Below are positions 17,275 to 26,014 of a DNA stretch of 57,067 bases, one piece after another; position 1 is the first letter of the stretch, and each line of letters starts with the position of its first letter. Under the pieces are notes generated by a model. That model did not search any database and was not told the DNA's origin. It worked only from the letters and a program-made list of their open reading frames with translations. Made by a program: the position numbers and the translations under genes. This DNA comes from an uncultured Prevotella sp. (GTDB lineage: Bacteria > Bacteroidota > Bacteroidia > Bacteroidales > Bacteroidaceae), in assembly GCA_945873145.1 (NCBI GenBank), contig CAMCBZ010000015.1, positions 1-57,067 of the forward strand, given 5' to 3'.

Positions 17275-18798
17275 ATGTTTACCGACACTGACAAACAGCA
17301 AATTGAGAAACGGGGAATGACAGTCGCTCAAGTTGAGCATCAGCTTGAGCAGATAAAAAACGGCTTCCCCTTTTTACGTCTAAAATCTACGGCGGCAGTT
17401 GGTCAAGGTATCTCTGCACTCAGTGATGCTGAGCAGCAAGATGCAGAGAAAGCTTGGGAAGAGTATAAGGACGAGGGACATACGGTGGTGAAATTTGTTC
17501 CTGCATCGGGTGCAGCCAGCCGTATGTTCAAGAACATGTTTGCTTTCCTCAACGCAGATTACGACACGCCTCAGACCGATTTCGAAAAGAAATTCTTTGC
17601 TGACATAAAGAAGTTCGCTTTTCGTAAAGCTCTGTGCGACGCTTGCAAGAAAAACACTGGGAAAAGCATTATACAACTGATTCAAGCCGGTGACTATAAA
17701 GCAGTAGTCCGGAATCTTCTGATGCCCGAGGGCTTGAATTATGGCCAATTGCCTAAAGGCCTGTTGCAGTTCCATGAGGACGAGGAAGGTGTCCGCACTC
17801 CTATGGAAGAGCATCTGGTAGAGGCGGCTTTATATGCCAGTTCGAAAGGAAAGGCTTTGGTTCATTTCACTGTCTCGCATGACCACTTGAAACTCTTCGA
17901 GCAAAAGGTGGAAGAGAAGAAGGCTTATTATGAGAATAAGTTCAACGTCAAACTGGAAGTCAGCTTCTCAGAGCAAAAGCCAAGTACAGATACAATTGCA
18001 GCCAACCCCGACAACACACCTTTCCGCAACGAAGATGGTTCGCTGCTCTTCCGCCCGGGAGGTCACGGTGCACTGATTGAGAACCTCAATGAAATCAATG
18101 CAGATGTCGTCTTCATCAAGAACATCGACAATGTCGTCCCTGACCGTTTGAAAGCAGACACGATCAAATGGAAGAAAATCATTGCCGGTGTGCTCGTCAA
18201 GGCTCAGAAGCAAGCCTTCGATTACTTGAAAGACTTGGAGTCCGGACGCTACAACCATCAGAAGCTGGAGGAAATCATTCATTTCGTTCAGCGTGATCTT
18301 TGCTGTCGTCGGGAAGACATCAAAGAGCTGGAAGATGCGGACCTGGTCATCTACTTGAAGAAAAAACTCAATCGGCCAATGCGTGTCTGTGGTGTCGTGA
18401 AGAATGTTGGTGAGCCCGGCGGCGGCCCCTTCTTGGCCTACAATCAAGACGGCACCTATAGTCCTCAGATTCTTGAGAGTAGTCAGATTGACAAAAACAA
18501 TGCAGAATATATGAAGATGTTCACATCCGGTACACATTTCAATCCTGTGGATCTTGTCTGTGCTACTAAGGACTTCCAAGGTCATTCCTTCCATCTTCCT
18601 GACTATGTAGACGTCAACACAGGCTTCATCAGTTCAAAGAGTAAGAATGGCCGTGAACTGAAGGCTCTTGAATTGCCGGGGTTGTGGAACGGTGCCATGA
18701 GTGACTGGAATACTATCTTTGTGGAAGTTCCTTTGGATACGTTCAACCCAGTGAAGACCGTCAATGATCTGCTTAGAGATGCCCATCAAGGGAAATAA
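17275..18798 (+). CDS. DUF4301 family protein
   Basis: A 507-residue soluble protein of the Bacteroidetes family DUF4301, with no established function. The N-terminal signature MFTDTDKQQIEKRGMT and the Gly-rich segment FVPASGAASRMFKNM near residue 72 are typical. FRPGGHGALIENLNEI and KNVGEPGGGPFLAYN are further conserved loops. The order of these loops recalls nucleotidyltransferase or sugar-phosphate-binding folds (PASGxASRM plus RPGGHGAL), but that is only a visual impression. I chose the ATG at 17275 over 17227 because the conserved N-terminus starts there. The gene stands alone between its own promoter box and a terminator. Confidence 0.82.
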   Translation: MFTDTDKQQIEKRGMTVAQVEHQLEQIKNGFPFLRLKSTAAVGQGISALSDAEQQDAEKAWEEYKDEGHTVVKFVPASGAASRMFKNMFAFLNADYDTPQTDFEKKFFADIKKFAFRKALCDACKKNTGKSIIQLIQAGDYKAVVRNLLMPEGLNYGQLPKGLLQFHEDEEGVRTPMEEHLVEAALYASSKGKALVHFTVSHDHLKLFEQKVEEKKAYYENKFNVKLEVSFSEQKPSTDTIAANPDNTPFRNEDGSLLFRPGGHGALIENLNEINADVVFIKNIDNVVPDRLKADTIKWKKIIAGVLVKAQKQAFDYLKDLESGRYNHQKLEEIIHFVQRDLCCRREDIKELEDADLVIYLKKKLNRPMRVCGVVKNVGEPGGGPFLAYNQDGTYSPQILESSQIDKNNAEYMKMFTSGTHFNPVDLVCATKDFQGHSFHLPDYVDVNTGFISSKSKNGRELKALELPGLWNGAMSDWNTIFVEVPLDTFNPVKTVNDLLRDAHQGK

Positions 18799-18829
18799 TT
18801 CTTTTCCCTTGTAGCTTCTAATATATAAT

Positions 18830-18870
18830 AAGGAGAGTTTGCTTGCTGAATAGGGCGGTAGACTCTCCTT
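18830..18870 (+). terminator. intrinsic terminator after the DUF4301 gene
   Basis: AAGGAGAGT (18830-18838) pairs with ACTCTCCTT (18862-18870), followed by CTTATTTAT. The T tract is imperfect. Confidence 0.65.
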
Positions 18871-18932
18871 CTTATTTATCCATTCTCCTTAAGAAATATC
18901 GTGATTCTTAGTCTTATTCAATGGAAAATGAT

Positions 18933-18940
18933 TACCTTTG
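18933..18940 (+). promoter_or_regulatory. pyk -7 element (TACCTTTG)
   Basis: TACCTTTG matches TAnnTTTG and lies about 62 bases before the pyk ATG. TTAG 21 bases upstream is a weak -33. Confidence 0.5.
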
Positions 18941-19001
18941 CAAAAGATAAGAAATCATATAATAAGATCTTCTTTTAGAAGAAAATCACAACTCAATAGT
19001 T

Positions 19002-20456
19002 ATGAAACAGACAAAGATCGTTTGCTCTATCAGCGACCGTCGCTGTGATGTCGACTTCCTGCGCAAACTGTTTTTTGCAGGAATGAATGTAGTCAGGATG
19101 AATACGGCCCACGCAACTCAGGATGGCATCCGCAATATTATCAGTAACGTGCGTAAGGTCTCACCGCATATTGGCATTCTTATTGATACCAAGGGACCGG
19201 AGGTGCGCACGACAGACGTGGCAGAGCCCATCCAGTATCGGACCGGTGAGGCAGTGAAGATCTTCGGCCGCCCGGAGATGGATACCACGCACGATATCAT
19301 CAATCTTTCATACACCGATATTGCCAAGGATGTTAAAGTCGGAGACGACATGCTCTTTGACGATGGTGCCATTGACATGAAGGTAATGGGTATCGAGGGA
19401 CCGACAATCTACGCGAAAGTGCAGAACGATGGCGTGTTAGGCGCACACAAGAGCGTAAATGTGCCGGGTGAGCATATCGACCTCCCTGCGTTGACTCCCA
19501 AGGATAAGCGCAACATACTTTTGGCAATTGATGAAGATATCGACTTCATCGCGCATAGTTTTGTGCGTTCTGCTGCTGACGTGAAGGCTGTTCAGGACAT
19601 TTTGGATGAGCATCATTCCGACATAAAAATCATTTCCAAGATCGAGAATCAGGAAGGTGTAGATAACATCGACGAGATTATTGATGCCAGTTATGGCATT
19701 ATGATCGCGCGTGGTGACTTGGGTATTGAGGTTCCAATAGAGCGCATTCCCGGTATTCAGCGCATGATCATCCGTAAATGTGTAGAGAAGCGCAAACCTG
19801 TGATTGTCGCGACACAAATGCTCCACACCATGATCAACAATCCTCGCCCCACACGTGCTGAGGTGACAGACATTGCCAATGCTATCTATTCCAATACTGA
19901 CGCCTTAATGCTTAGTGGAGAGACTGCGTCTGGAAAATATCCTTTGGAAGCCGTGCAGACCATGGCTTCTGTTGCTGAGCAGGCAGAGAAAGATCGTATC
20001 TCGTTTGGAGAATTAAACAATGTGCCTTTGAGCGAGCATTGCACTCAGAAGGAGTTCTTGGCACACTCTGCCATTGAGTCTACCCGATTGCTGGGAGTTG
20101 CAGGTATTATCACAGACTCCGAAACCGGTGAGACAGCCCGTAACTTGGCTGCATTCCGCGGTTCGAAGCCCATCTTGGCGATCTGCTATAAAGAGAAGAC
20201 ACAGCGCTGGCTCAATCTTTCCTACGGAGTGACTGCTATCTACCAGAAAGATCACGTGAGCCCAGAGTTTATGTTCATGGCTGCTATCCGAATGCTTCGT
20301 CAGAAATGCTATATCAGCAACGATGACAAGATCGCTTACCTTTCAGGATCATTTGGTGAAGGTGGTGGCACGACTTTCCTGGAAATCAATCAGGTCAAGA
20401 AAGTGTTTGACCGTGAATATCAGTTCCATCTGCCACAGGGACAGAAACAACAATAG
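19002..20456 (+). CDS. pyk: pyruvate kinase
   Basis: Last step of glycolysis, transferring phosphate from phosphoenolpyruvate to ADP. The N-terminal KIVCSISDRRCDVDFLRKL replaces the commoner KIVCTIGP start. The body has RMNTAHA, LIDTKGPEVRT, the catalytic Lys region ISKIENQEGV, ARGDLGIEVP (metal and PEP site, about residue 235) and ATQMLHTMINNPRPTRAEVTD. The C-terminal allosteric domain is present but lacks any extra PEP-utiliser domain; 484 residues is normal. Its stop abuts the stop of the convergent DUF5103 gene with no spacer. Confidence 0.95.
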   Translation: MKQTKIVCSISDRRCDVDFLRKLFFAGMNVVRMNTAHATQDGIRNIISNVRKVSPHIGILIDTKGPEVRTTDVAEPIQYRTGEAVKIFGRPEMDTTHDIINLSYTDIAKDVKVGDDMLFDDGAIDMKVMGIEGPTIYAKVQNDGVLGAHKSVNVPGEHIDLPALTPKDKRNILLAIDEDIDFIAHSFVRSAADVKAVQDILDEHHSDIKIISKIENQEGVDNIDEIIDASYGIMIARGDLGIEVPIERIPGIQRMIIRKCVEKRKPVIVATQMLHTMINNPRPTRAEVTDIANAIYSNTDALMLSGETASGKYPLEAVQTMASVAEQAEKDRISFGELNNVPLSEHCTQKEFLAHSAIESTRLLGVAGIITDSETGETARNLAAFRGSKPILAICYKEKTQRWLNLSYGVTAIYQKDHVSPEFMFMAAIRMLRQKCYISNDDKIAYLSGSFGEGGGTTFLEINQVKKVFDREYQFHLPQGQKQQ

Positions 20457-21740
20457 TCAATTATCATTCTCAAGACAAGCGTATCCTACCAGTTCATCTG
20501 TTCTGCCACCTATAGGTCGGAAATAGACAAGCATTTGGTAGGAATTCTCAGTCTGATAATAATTACCTTGTGAAGGGACGGGGCGAAAGGCTCCGTCCCT
20601 TTCTTTTTGTAGATATTGATAATTGTAGTATCCTTGTTTCAGCCAAAGAGCACGTTCGTAGCTTTGCGTAGAATCATTCCATAGCATTTCGTATTGGGGG
20701 AGGAAACGGTCTTGCGTCCAATTGCCATTCAAATAGATGGGATAGGGAGATCGTGGAGCCTTCAATGAGAAATGTACACAGACGTATTCTGTAGAATAGT
20801 CATTTTCATAGTTATCGCTGTTCCTTATATAATAAGTACCGTCCGCGTCTTTGTCAAAAACGTAATTCGGCCGTGGCTCATCGGGCCAAAGCCAGGCGTG
20901 ATAAGTTTTCCCATCCCAATCAACACGCTCTACTCCCATTGCAGGGCGGTCTACATCCAGTATCTCAAACTTATGATATTCATTACCTCCGTCAAAAATC
21001 AAATCCCGACAGTGGCTCCAGCACATAGAAGTTGACTGAATATATTGTGGAGCGGGCGCAACAACGGCTTGATCCCATCGCTGGTTCTGCAGGGCAATAA
21101 CATAAAATTGCTGGAGTGGATTAGACACAACCATCGAAGGATAATCTATCTCTGCCTCTAATTGCTGATGACTATTGTTGACATCTATATCGGTATTAGT
21201 CGTTAAAGACATTCTCACGGTCACTTTCTGGTTTAATACCATGAAACAGGCACGGAGCAAGTCTTCATTGTTGTCCTCATCGTAGACAGTCACACGATAG
21301 TTGCCACTCAATTTCAGTCGGCAACGATCGTTAGGAATTGTCAGACGATAGTGAGTATAGAGCTGATTGGTATTGATCGATTGCTGGTAGTCTTCAATGG
21401 TATTTCCTTCTGTAAAGCCTTCGCAATAATCACTTTCAAAGATTTGAGATGAGCGTGACCAGTCCCTTTCACAATGTTCAATACGATAACAAAGCCGACG
21501 ATGCTCATGTGTGAGATCGTCAAACGAGATATTGACGACTTCTCCCTGATTTAAACTAATAATTGGCAAGTCTCGCCAACGATCTCCGGCTCTAACCTGC
21601 AACGTAGCTATTTCGTTGCTTAGCAATTCGTTCTGTTGGGCTTTGGCACATTGGCTCCCTAAGAAAAAACAGAGAAAGGAAAAAAACAGAGAAATATTGA
21701 ATTCGAGATCTCTTGGAAGAAAAGCCTTTGGATGTTCCAT
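20457..21740 (-). CDS. DUF5103 / type IX secretion system plug protein
   Basis: A 427-residue secreted protein of the family DUF5103, whose N-terminal domain is known as the plug of the type IX secretion translocon in Flavobacterium structures. A signal peptide is visible (FFSFLCFFLGSQCAKAQ), followed by the domain start LQVRAGDRWRDLPIISLNQGE, HEHRRLCYRIEHCERDW and the conserved YSSPYPIYLNGNWT-like region (here PRSPYPIYLNGNWTQDRFL). It suggests the organism carries a type IX system, though no other Por/Gld gene lies in the window. Its stop codon touches that of pyk. Start choice is uncertain because the signal peptide has a long charged N-region. Confidence 0.82.
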   Translation of the reverse strand: MEHPKAFLPRDLEFNISLFFSFLCFFLGSQCAKAQQNELLSNEIATLQVRAGDRWRDLPIISLNQGEVVNISFDDLTHEHRRLCYRIEHCERDWSRSSQIFESDYCEGFTEGNTIEDYQQSINTNQLYTHYRLTIPNDRCRLKLSGNYRVTVYDEDNNEDLLRACFMVLNQKVTVRMSLTTNTDIDVNNSHQQLEAEIDYPSMVVSNPLQQFYVIALQNQRWDQAVVAPAPQYIQSTSMCWSHCRDLIFDGGNEYHKFEILDVDRPAMGVERVDWDGKTYHAWLWPDEPRPNYVFDKDADGTYYIRNSDNYENDYSTEYVCVHFSLKAPRSPYPIYLNGNWTQDRFLPQYEMLWNDSTQSYERALWLKQGYYNYQYLQKERDGAFRPVPSQGNYYQTENSYQMLVYFRPIGGRTDELVGYACLENDN

Positions 21741-21803
21741 AGCTTATACGGAGTTTGAATCAGCAATATTTCTCTGCTTATTATTTAGGTATATGGGAAA
21801 CTA

Positions 21804-23054
21804 TTATCCCATGATAGCAGCTACACCAGGAAGCACTTTGCCCTCGATAGCCTCGAGCATAGCACCACCGCCGGTAGATACATAGCTTACCTTGTCAGCA
21901 AGACCGAACTTGTTGATAGCAGCGACAGAGTCACCACCGCCGACGAGTGAGTAAGCGCCATTCTTCTGTGTTGCCTCAGCGACAGCCTTAGCGATCTCGC
22001 CAGTACCGTGAGCAAAGTTGGGCAACTCGAAGACACCGACAGGGCCGTTCCACAGAATAGTCTTGGAGCTCATGATGATCTTCTTCCAGTTTTCGATGCT
22101 CTCTTCGCTTGCGTCCATGCCTTCCCACTCGTCAGGAATCTGATCGATGGGGAATGTCTTACGTGGAGTGTCATTGGAGAAGTCCTGACCGCAAACCGTA
22201 GCAACAGAGAGGCTGAGGTTCACGCCCTTCTCTTTGGCAGCCTTGATGACATTCAGAGCCTCAGGGATCAGATCGTCCTCATGGAGAGACTTACCGATGT
22301 GTCCACCCTGTGCCTTGATGAAGGTATAGCCCATACCACCACCGATGATCAGGTTGTCGACCTTGTCGAGCAGGTTCTTGATGACACCGAGCTTAGAGCT
22401 GACCTTGGAGCCGCCGATGATAGCAGTGAAAGGATGCTGAGCATTCTTCATCACATTGTCGATAGCCTTGACCTCTTTCTCCATCAGGTAGCCGAGCATC
22501 TTGCTGTCCTTGTCGAAGTAGTCAGCGATAACAGCTGTAGAAGCATGCTTGCGGTGAGCAGTACCGAAGGCGTCGTTGACATAGACATCAGCATAAGAAG
22601 CAAGCTTCTTAGCGAAATTCTTCTGACGGTCCTTCATCTCTGCCTTAGCAGCATCGTACTCAGGAGTACCCTTCTCTACACCGACAGGCTTGCCTTCCTC
22701 CTCAGGATAGAAGCGAAGGTTCTCCAGCAACAGTGCCTCTCCCGGCTTGAGGGCGGCAGCCTCAGCGTCAGCATTTGCGCAGTCAGGTGCAAACTTAACT
22801 TCTACACCAAGCTTCTCAGACACCTTGCCAACGATCTGCTTCAGGCTCAGTTTAGGATTGACTTTGCCCTTAGGCTTACCCATGTGGCTCATCATGATGA
22901 CAGCGCCACCGTCATTGAGGATCTTTTTCAATGTGGGCAGTGCACCACGAATACGAGTGTCATCAGTAACATTGCCATTCTCATCCAATGGCACGTTAAA
23001 GTCTACACGAACAATTGCCTTCTTACCAGCAAAGTTGAATTCATCGATTGTCAT
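21804..23054 (-). CDS. pgk: phosphoglycerate kinase
   Basis: Glycolytic kinase making ATP and 3-phosphoglycerate from 1,3-bisphosphoglycerate. The start at 23054 gives [67 protein letters not shown], and the C-terminal nucleotide loop [15 protein letters not shown] with STGGGAMLE are all intact. 416 residues is slightly long because of an insertion after FYPEEEG, common in Bacteroidetes. The open frame extends to 23189 but runs through the promoter box. Strong codon bias toward C-ending codons suggests high expression. Confidence 0.95.
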   Translation of the reverse strand: MTIDEFNFAGKKAIVRVDFNVPLDENGNVTDDTRIRGALPTLKKILNDGGAVIMMSHMGKPKGKVNPKLSLKQIVGKVSEKLGVEVKFAPDCANADAEAAALKPGEALLLENLRFYPEEEGKPVGVEKGTPEYDAAKAEMKDRQKNFAKKLASYADVYVNDAFGTAHRKHASTAVIADYFDKDSKMLGYLMEKEVKAIDNVMKNAQHPFTAIIGGSKVSSKLGVIKNLLDKVDNLIIGGGMGYTFIKAQGGHIGKSLHEDDLIPEALNVIKAAKEKGVNLSLSVATVCGQDFSNDTPRKTFPIDQIPDEWEGMDASEESIENWKKIIMSSKTILWNGPVGVFELPNFAHGTGEIAKAVAEATQKNGAYSLVGGGDSVAAINKFGLADKVSYVSTGGGAMLEAIEGKVLPGVAAIMG

Positions 23055-23104
23055 TTTTCTAAGTGTTTTTATTATTAGAAATGTGAATGTTCTTTCTGCT
23101 GTTG

Positions 23105-23112
23105 CAAAGATA
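23105..23112 (-). promoter_or_regulatory. pgk -7 element (TATCTTTG)
   Basis: Minus-strand TATCTTTG lies 51-58 bases before the pgk ATG and fits TAnnTTTG. The -33 position is weak. The 324-base gap between pgk and clpC holds only this box and the clpC terminator. Confidence 0.55.
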
Positions 23113-23302
23113 ACAATTATTCTCGAATTACAGATAATTGAGTAGCTCTTTTTTTTAAAACTCTTGGTTTTTGAAAAGGAAGTTGACAACTATAAAGATT
23201 CCCTACGCAATGAAGTGAATAGTATTGAGAATCTGTGCATAATATCATTTTATAGAAAAGAAACTTCTTTATACATTTTCTAAAAATATCATCTTGAAAA
23301 AG

Positions 23303-23334
23303 AAGGCTGATGTCCTTTACGAGACAGCAGCCTT
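23303..23334 (-). terminator. clpC intrinsic terminator
   Basis: Minus strand: AAGGCTG (23334-23328) pairs with CAGCCTT (23309-23303), followed by CTTTTTC, 45 bases after the clpC stop. Confidence 0.7.
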
Positions 23335-23378
23335 CCATCATAAATATTAGAAGAATCTTCTTCAATTTTAATTCTTCT

Positions 23379-25925
23379 TTAGGACACTTTTTCAAACAAC
23401 AATTCAGATTTCTCTTCATTCTTGTCGATGTTGATGGTGTCACCCTTCTTCACATCTCCTGAGAGGATCATCTCGCATAAGCCATCCTCAATATAAGTTT
23501 GAATGGCTCTCTTTAGTGGACGGGCACCAAACTGAATATCGTAGCCTTTCGATGCCACAAACTCTTTGGCTGCATCCGTCAACTGTATCTGCAAGCCCTT
23601 CTCCTCAATGCGCTTATAAAGTCCTGAGAGCTCAATGTCGATGATCTTCTTGATAGAGTTCAAGTCAAGCTGATCAAAGGTAATGATCTCATCAAGACGG
23701 TTGAGAAACTCCGGTGAGAATTGCTTGCTCAGACTTTTTTGTATCACAGACCGGGCGTATTCCTTGTCTTTATCACTCAGATTGCCCATGTTTGTGATTC
23801 CGCCCGCGTTGAAGCCGACGCCATGGCTAAATTCCTTCAACTGTCGTGTACCGGCATTGGAAGTCATGATGATCACCGTATTGCGGAAGTCTACAGTTCG
23901 TCCATTGCCATCGGTGAGTCTTCCCTCATCAAGCACTTGCAACATCAGATTAAAGACATTGCCATGCGCTTTCTCTATCTCATCGAGCAAGACGATAGAG
24001 TAGGGATGACGCCGCACTTGCTCTGTCAGCTGTCCGCCTTCTTCGTAGCCGACATATCCTGGAGGTGCTCCGATAAGTCGCGAGACATTGAAACTCTCAG
24101 TGTACTCACTCATGTCTATACGTATGATCGAATCCTTTGAGCCGAACATGTTCTCAGCCAAGCACTTTGCGAGATAGGTTTTTCCTACTCCAGTAGGACC
24201 CAGGAACATGAATGCTCCAATAGGATGATTGGGATCTTTCAGTCCAACACGGTTGCGCTGAATAGCCTTCACGAGCTTTTCGATAGCTCCATCCTGACCG
24301 ATTACACGCTTTTTCAGATCAGAGCCCATATCTCTGAGTTTCAAGGTCTCGCCTTTTTCCATGCGTTGGACGGGTACTCCACTCATTCTTGACACTACAC
24401 CGGCAACATCTTTGTCTGTGACTTTCTGACGTGACTCAGCGTCTCCGTTCTGCCAAGACTGCTGCAGCTCATGCAGCTCTTGCTCGAGATGAGATTGACG
24501 GTCACGGTAGACAGTCGCCAGTTCGTAATTCTGACTTTTGACAGCCTGCTCCTTTTTATCCTTAACCTCGTTGATCTCCTTCTCTTTGTCTGTGATCTCT
24601 GGTGGCACCTGAGCATGTTGCAAACGTATGTGAGCACCGACCTCATCAAGTGCGTCTATTGCCTTGTCAGGGAATTCGCGGTCTGTGATATAGCGTTCCG
24701 TCAGACTTACACATGCTTGAAGAGCTTCTTCTGTGTATGTCACATGATGATGCTCCTCATAGCGGTCTTTGATGTTGTGGAGTATTTGCAGTGTCTGATC
24801 AGCTGTTGTCGGCTCTACCAACACCTTTTGGAATCTCCGCTCCAATGCACCATCTTTCTCGATGGTCTTTCGGTATTCGTCGAGAGTCGTAGCACCAATA
24901 CACTGGATGGTACCGCGTGCCAACGCCGGTTTCATGATATTGGCTGCATCCATCGTGCCAGGAGAGGAACCTGCTCCGATAATCGTGTGAATCTCATCGA
25001 TAAACACAATGATATTCGGATTTTGCTCCAACTCTTTGATCAGCGCACGAATACGCTCCTCAAATTGTCCGCGGTATTTAGTTCCCGCGACAATACCGGT
25101 CATGTCCAGACTGACAAGCCGACGATTGAAGAGAACGGGTGAAGTGTGATGCTTTACGATTTGCTGTGCCAACCCTTCTACAATAGCACTCTTGCCAACA
25201 CCAGGCCCGCCAATGAGGATGGGGTTGTTTTTCTTGCGACGACAGAGAATCTCCGTGACCCGTTGTATTTCTTTCTCTCTTCCGACAACAGGATCGAGTT
25301 TTCCTTCTGCAGCAGCACGAGTTAGGTCTGTAGAGAAGTTATCCAATACGGGAGTCTTGCCATTACCTTGTTGTGCAACATCGGTTTGGGTGGACTGCAT
25401 ACGGCCACCACCTTTCATATTGTCACCTTCCTCGAAGTCTTCTTCGTCCTCGTCAGGCAATCCGATACCATCTGTAGTTGGCTTTTTCTGTAACAGTTTT
25501 GCCACCTGATCGTAGTCTACATGATTAGCCTCAAGGACTATCTTTGCTCCATTGTCAATTTGATCATGGAGGATAGCAAGGAGCACATGCTGGGTATCCA
25601 CAACCGAGGTATGTTGAATACGAGCCTCGAGCACAGCCAACCGCAAAATGTTGCTGGCTTGATCATTGAGTATTATATCATTGACTATATTCTTATTATC
25701 TGAGGCTGCCGGTGAATTGGCTCTTACTCTCTGCTCTAATTCCTCTTTGATCCGTGGTATGTCGACATTCAATCCATGTAGCAAATCGATGACGACGCCT
25801 TCCTTCTCACGGAGAATACCCAAGAGAAGGTGTTCCGGACCCACCGAAGTGCTGGCCAGGCGCGTCGCCTCTTCCCGGCTAAAAGCCAGGATCTGTGAAA
25901 CTTTGGGTGAAAACTGACTGGTCAT
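23379..25925 (-). CDS. clpC: ATP-dependent Clp protease ATP-binding subunit ClpC
   Basis: Hexameric AAA+ unfoldase that feeds ClpP and rescues misfolded proteins. Two Clp_N repeats occupy residues 1-150. Nucleotide-binding domain 1 has Walker [14 protein letters not shown] near residue 240 and Walker [11 protein letters not shown]. The UVR-like coiled-coil middle domain has [19 protein letters not shown]. Nucleotide-binding domain 2 has [12 protein letters not shown] near residue 577 and [10 protein letters not shown]. The middle domain and length (848) separate ClpC from ClpA and ClpB. A short Asn/Asp-rich linker with GNGKTPVLD lies before domain 1. The gene is monocistronic, with a promoter at 25964-25995 and a terminator. 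Confidence 0.94.
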   Translation of the reverse strand: MTSQFSPKVSQILAFSREEATRLASTSVGPEHLLLGILREKEGVVIDLLHGLNVDIPRIKEELEQRVRANSPAASDNKNIVNDIILNDQASNILRLAVLEARIQHTSVVDTQHVLLAILHDQIDNGAKIVLEANHVDYDQVAKLLQKKPTTDGIGLPDEDEEDFEEGDNMKGGGRMQSTQTDVAQQGNGKTPVLDNFSTDLTRAAAEGKLDPVVGREKEIQRVTEILCRRKKNNPILIGGPGVGKSAIVEGLAQQIVKHHTSPVLFNRRLVSLDMTGIVAGTKYRGQFEERIRALIKELEQNPNIIVFIDEIHTIIGAGSSPGTMDAANIMKPALARGTIQCIGATTLDEYRKTIEKDGALERRFQKVLVEPTTADQTLQILHNIKDRYEEHHHVTYTEEALQACVSLTERYITDREFPDKAIDALDEVGAHIRLQHAQVPPEITDKEKEINEVKDKKEQAVKSQNYELATVYRDRQSHLEQELHELQQSWQNGDAESRQKVTDKDVAGVVSRMSGVPVQRMEKGETLKLRDMGSDLKKRVIGQDGAIEKLVKAIQRNRVGLKDPNHPIGAFMFLGPTGVGKTYLAKCLAENMFGSKDSIIRIDMSEYTESFNVSRLIGAPPGYVGYEEGGQLTEQVRRHPYSIVLLDEIEKAHGNVFNLMLQVLDEGRLTDGNGRTVDFRNTVIIMTSNAGTRQLKEFSHGVGFNAGGITNMGNLSDKDKEYARSVIQKSLSKQFSPEFLNRLDEIITFDQLDLNSIKKIIDIELSGLYKRIEEKGLQIQLTDAAKEFVASKGYDIQFGARPLKRAIQTYIEDGLCEMILSGDVKKGDTINIDKNEEKSELLFEKVS

Positions 25926-25963
25926 ATTTCCTTTTTACCTTTCTTTTTCTGTTAGATACAATG

Positions 25964-25995
25964 CAAATATACTTCTTTTTGCTTTAATCTACAAG
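25964..25995 (-). promoter_or_regulatory. clpC promoter, CTTG-N20-TATATTTG
   Basis: Minus-strand CTTG (25995-25992), a 20-base spacer and TATATTTG (25971-25964). One mismatch from the TTTG -33 consensus; the expected start lies some 30 bases before the clpC ATG. Confidence 0.65.
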
Positions 25996-26014
25996 GACTA
26001 TGCCAAAAAAATAG

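Noticed and set aside
22008..23078. Open frame of 356 codons opposite pgk
   Set aside because: Antisense shadow of pgk; no recognisable domain and no promoter for it.
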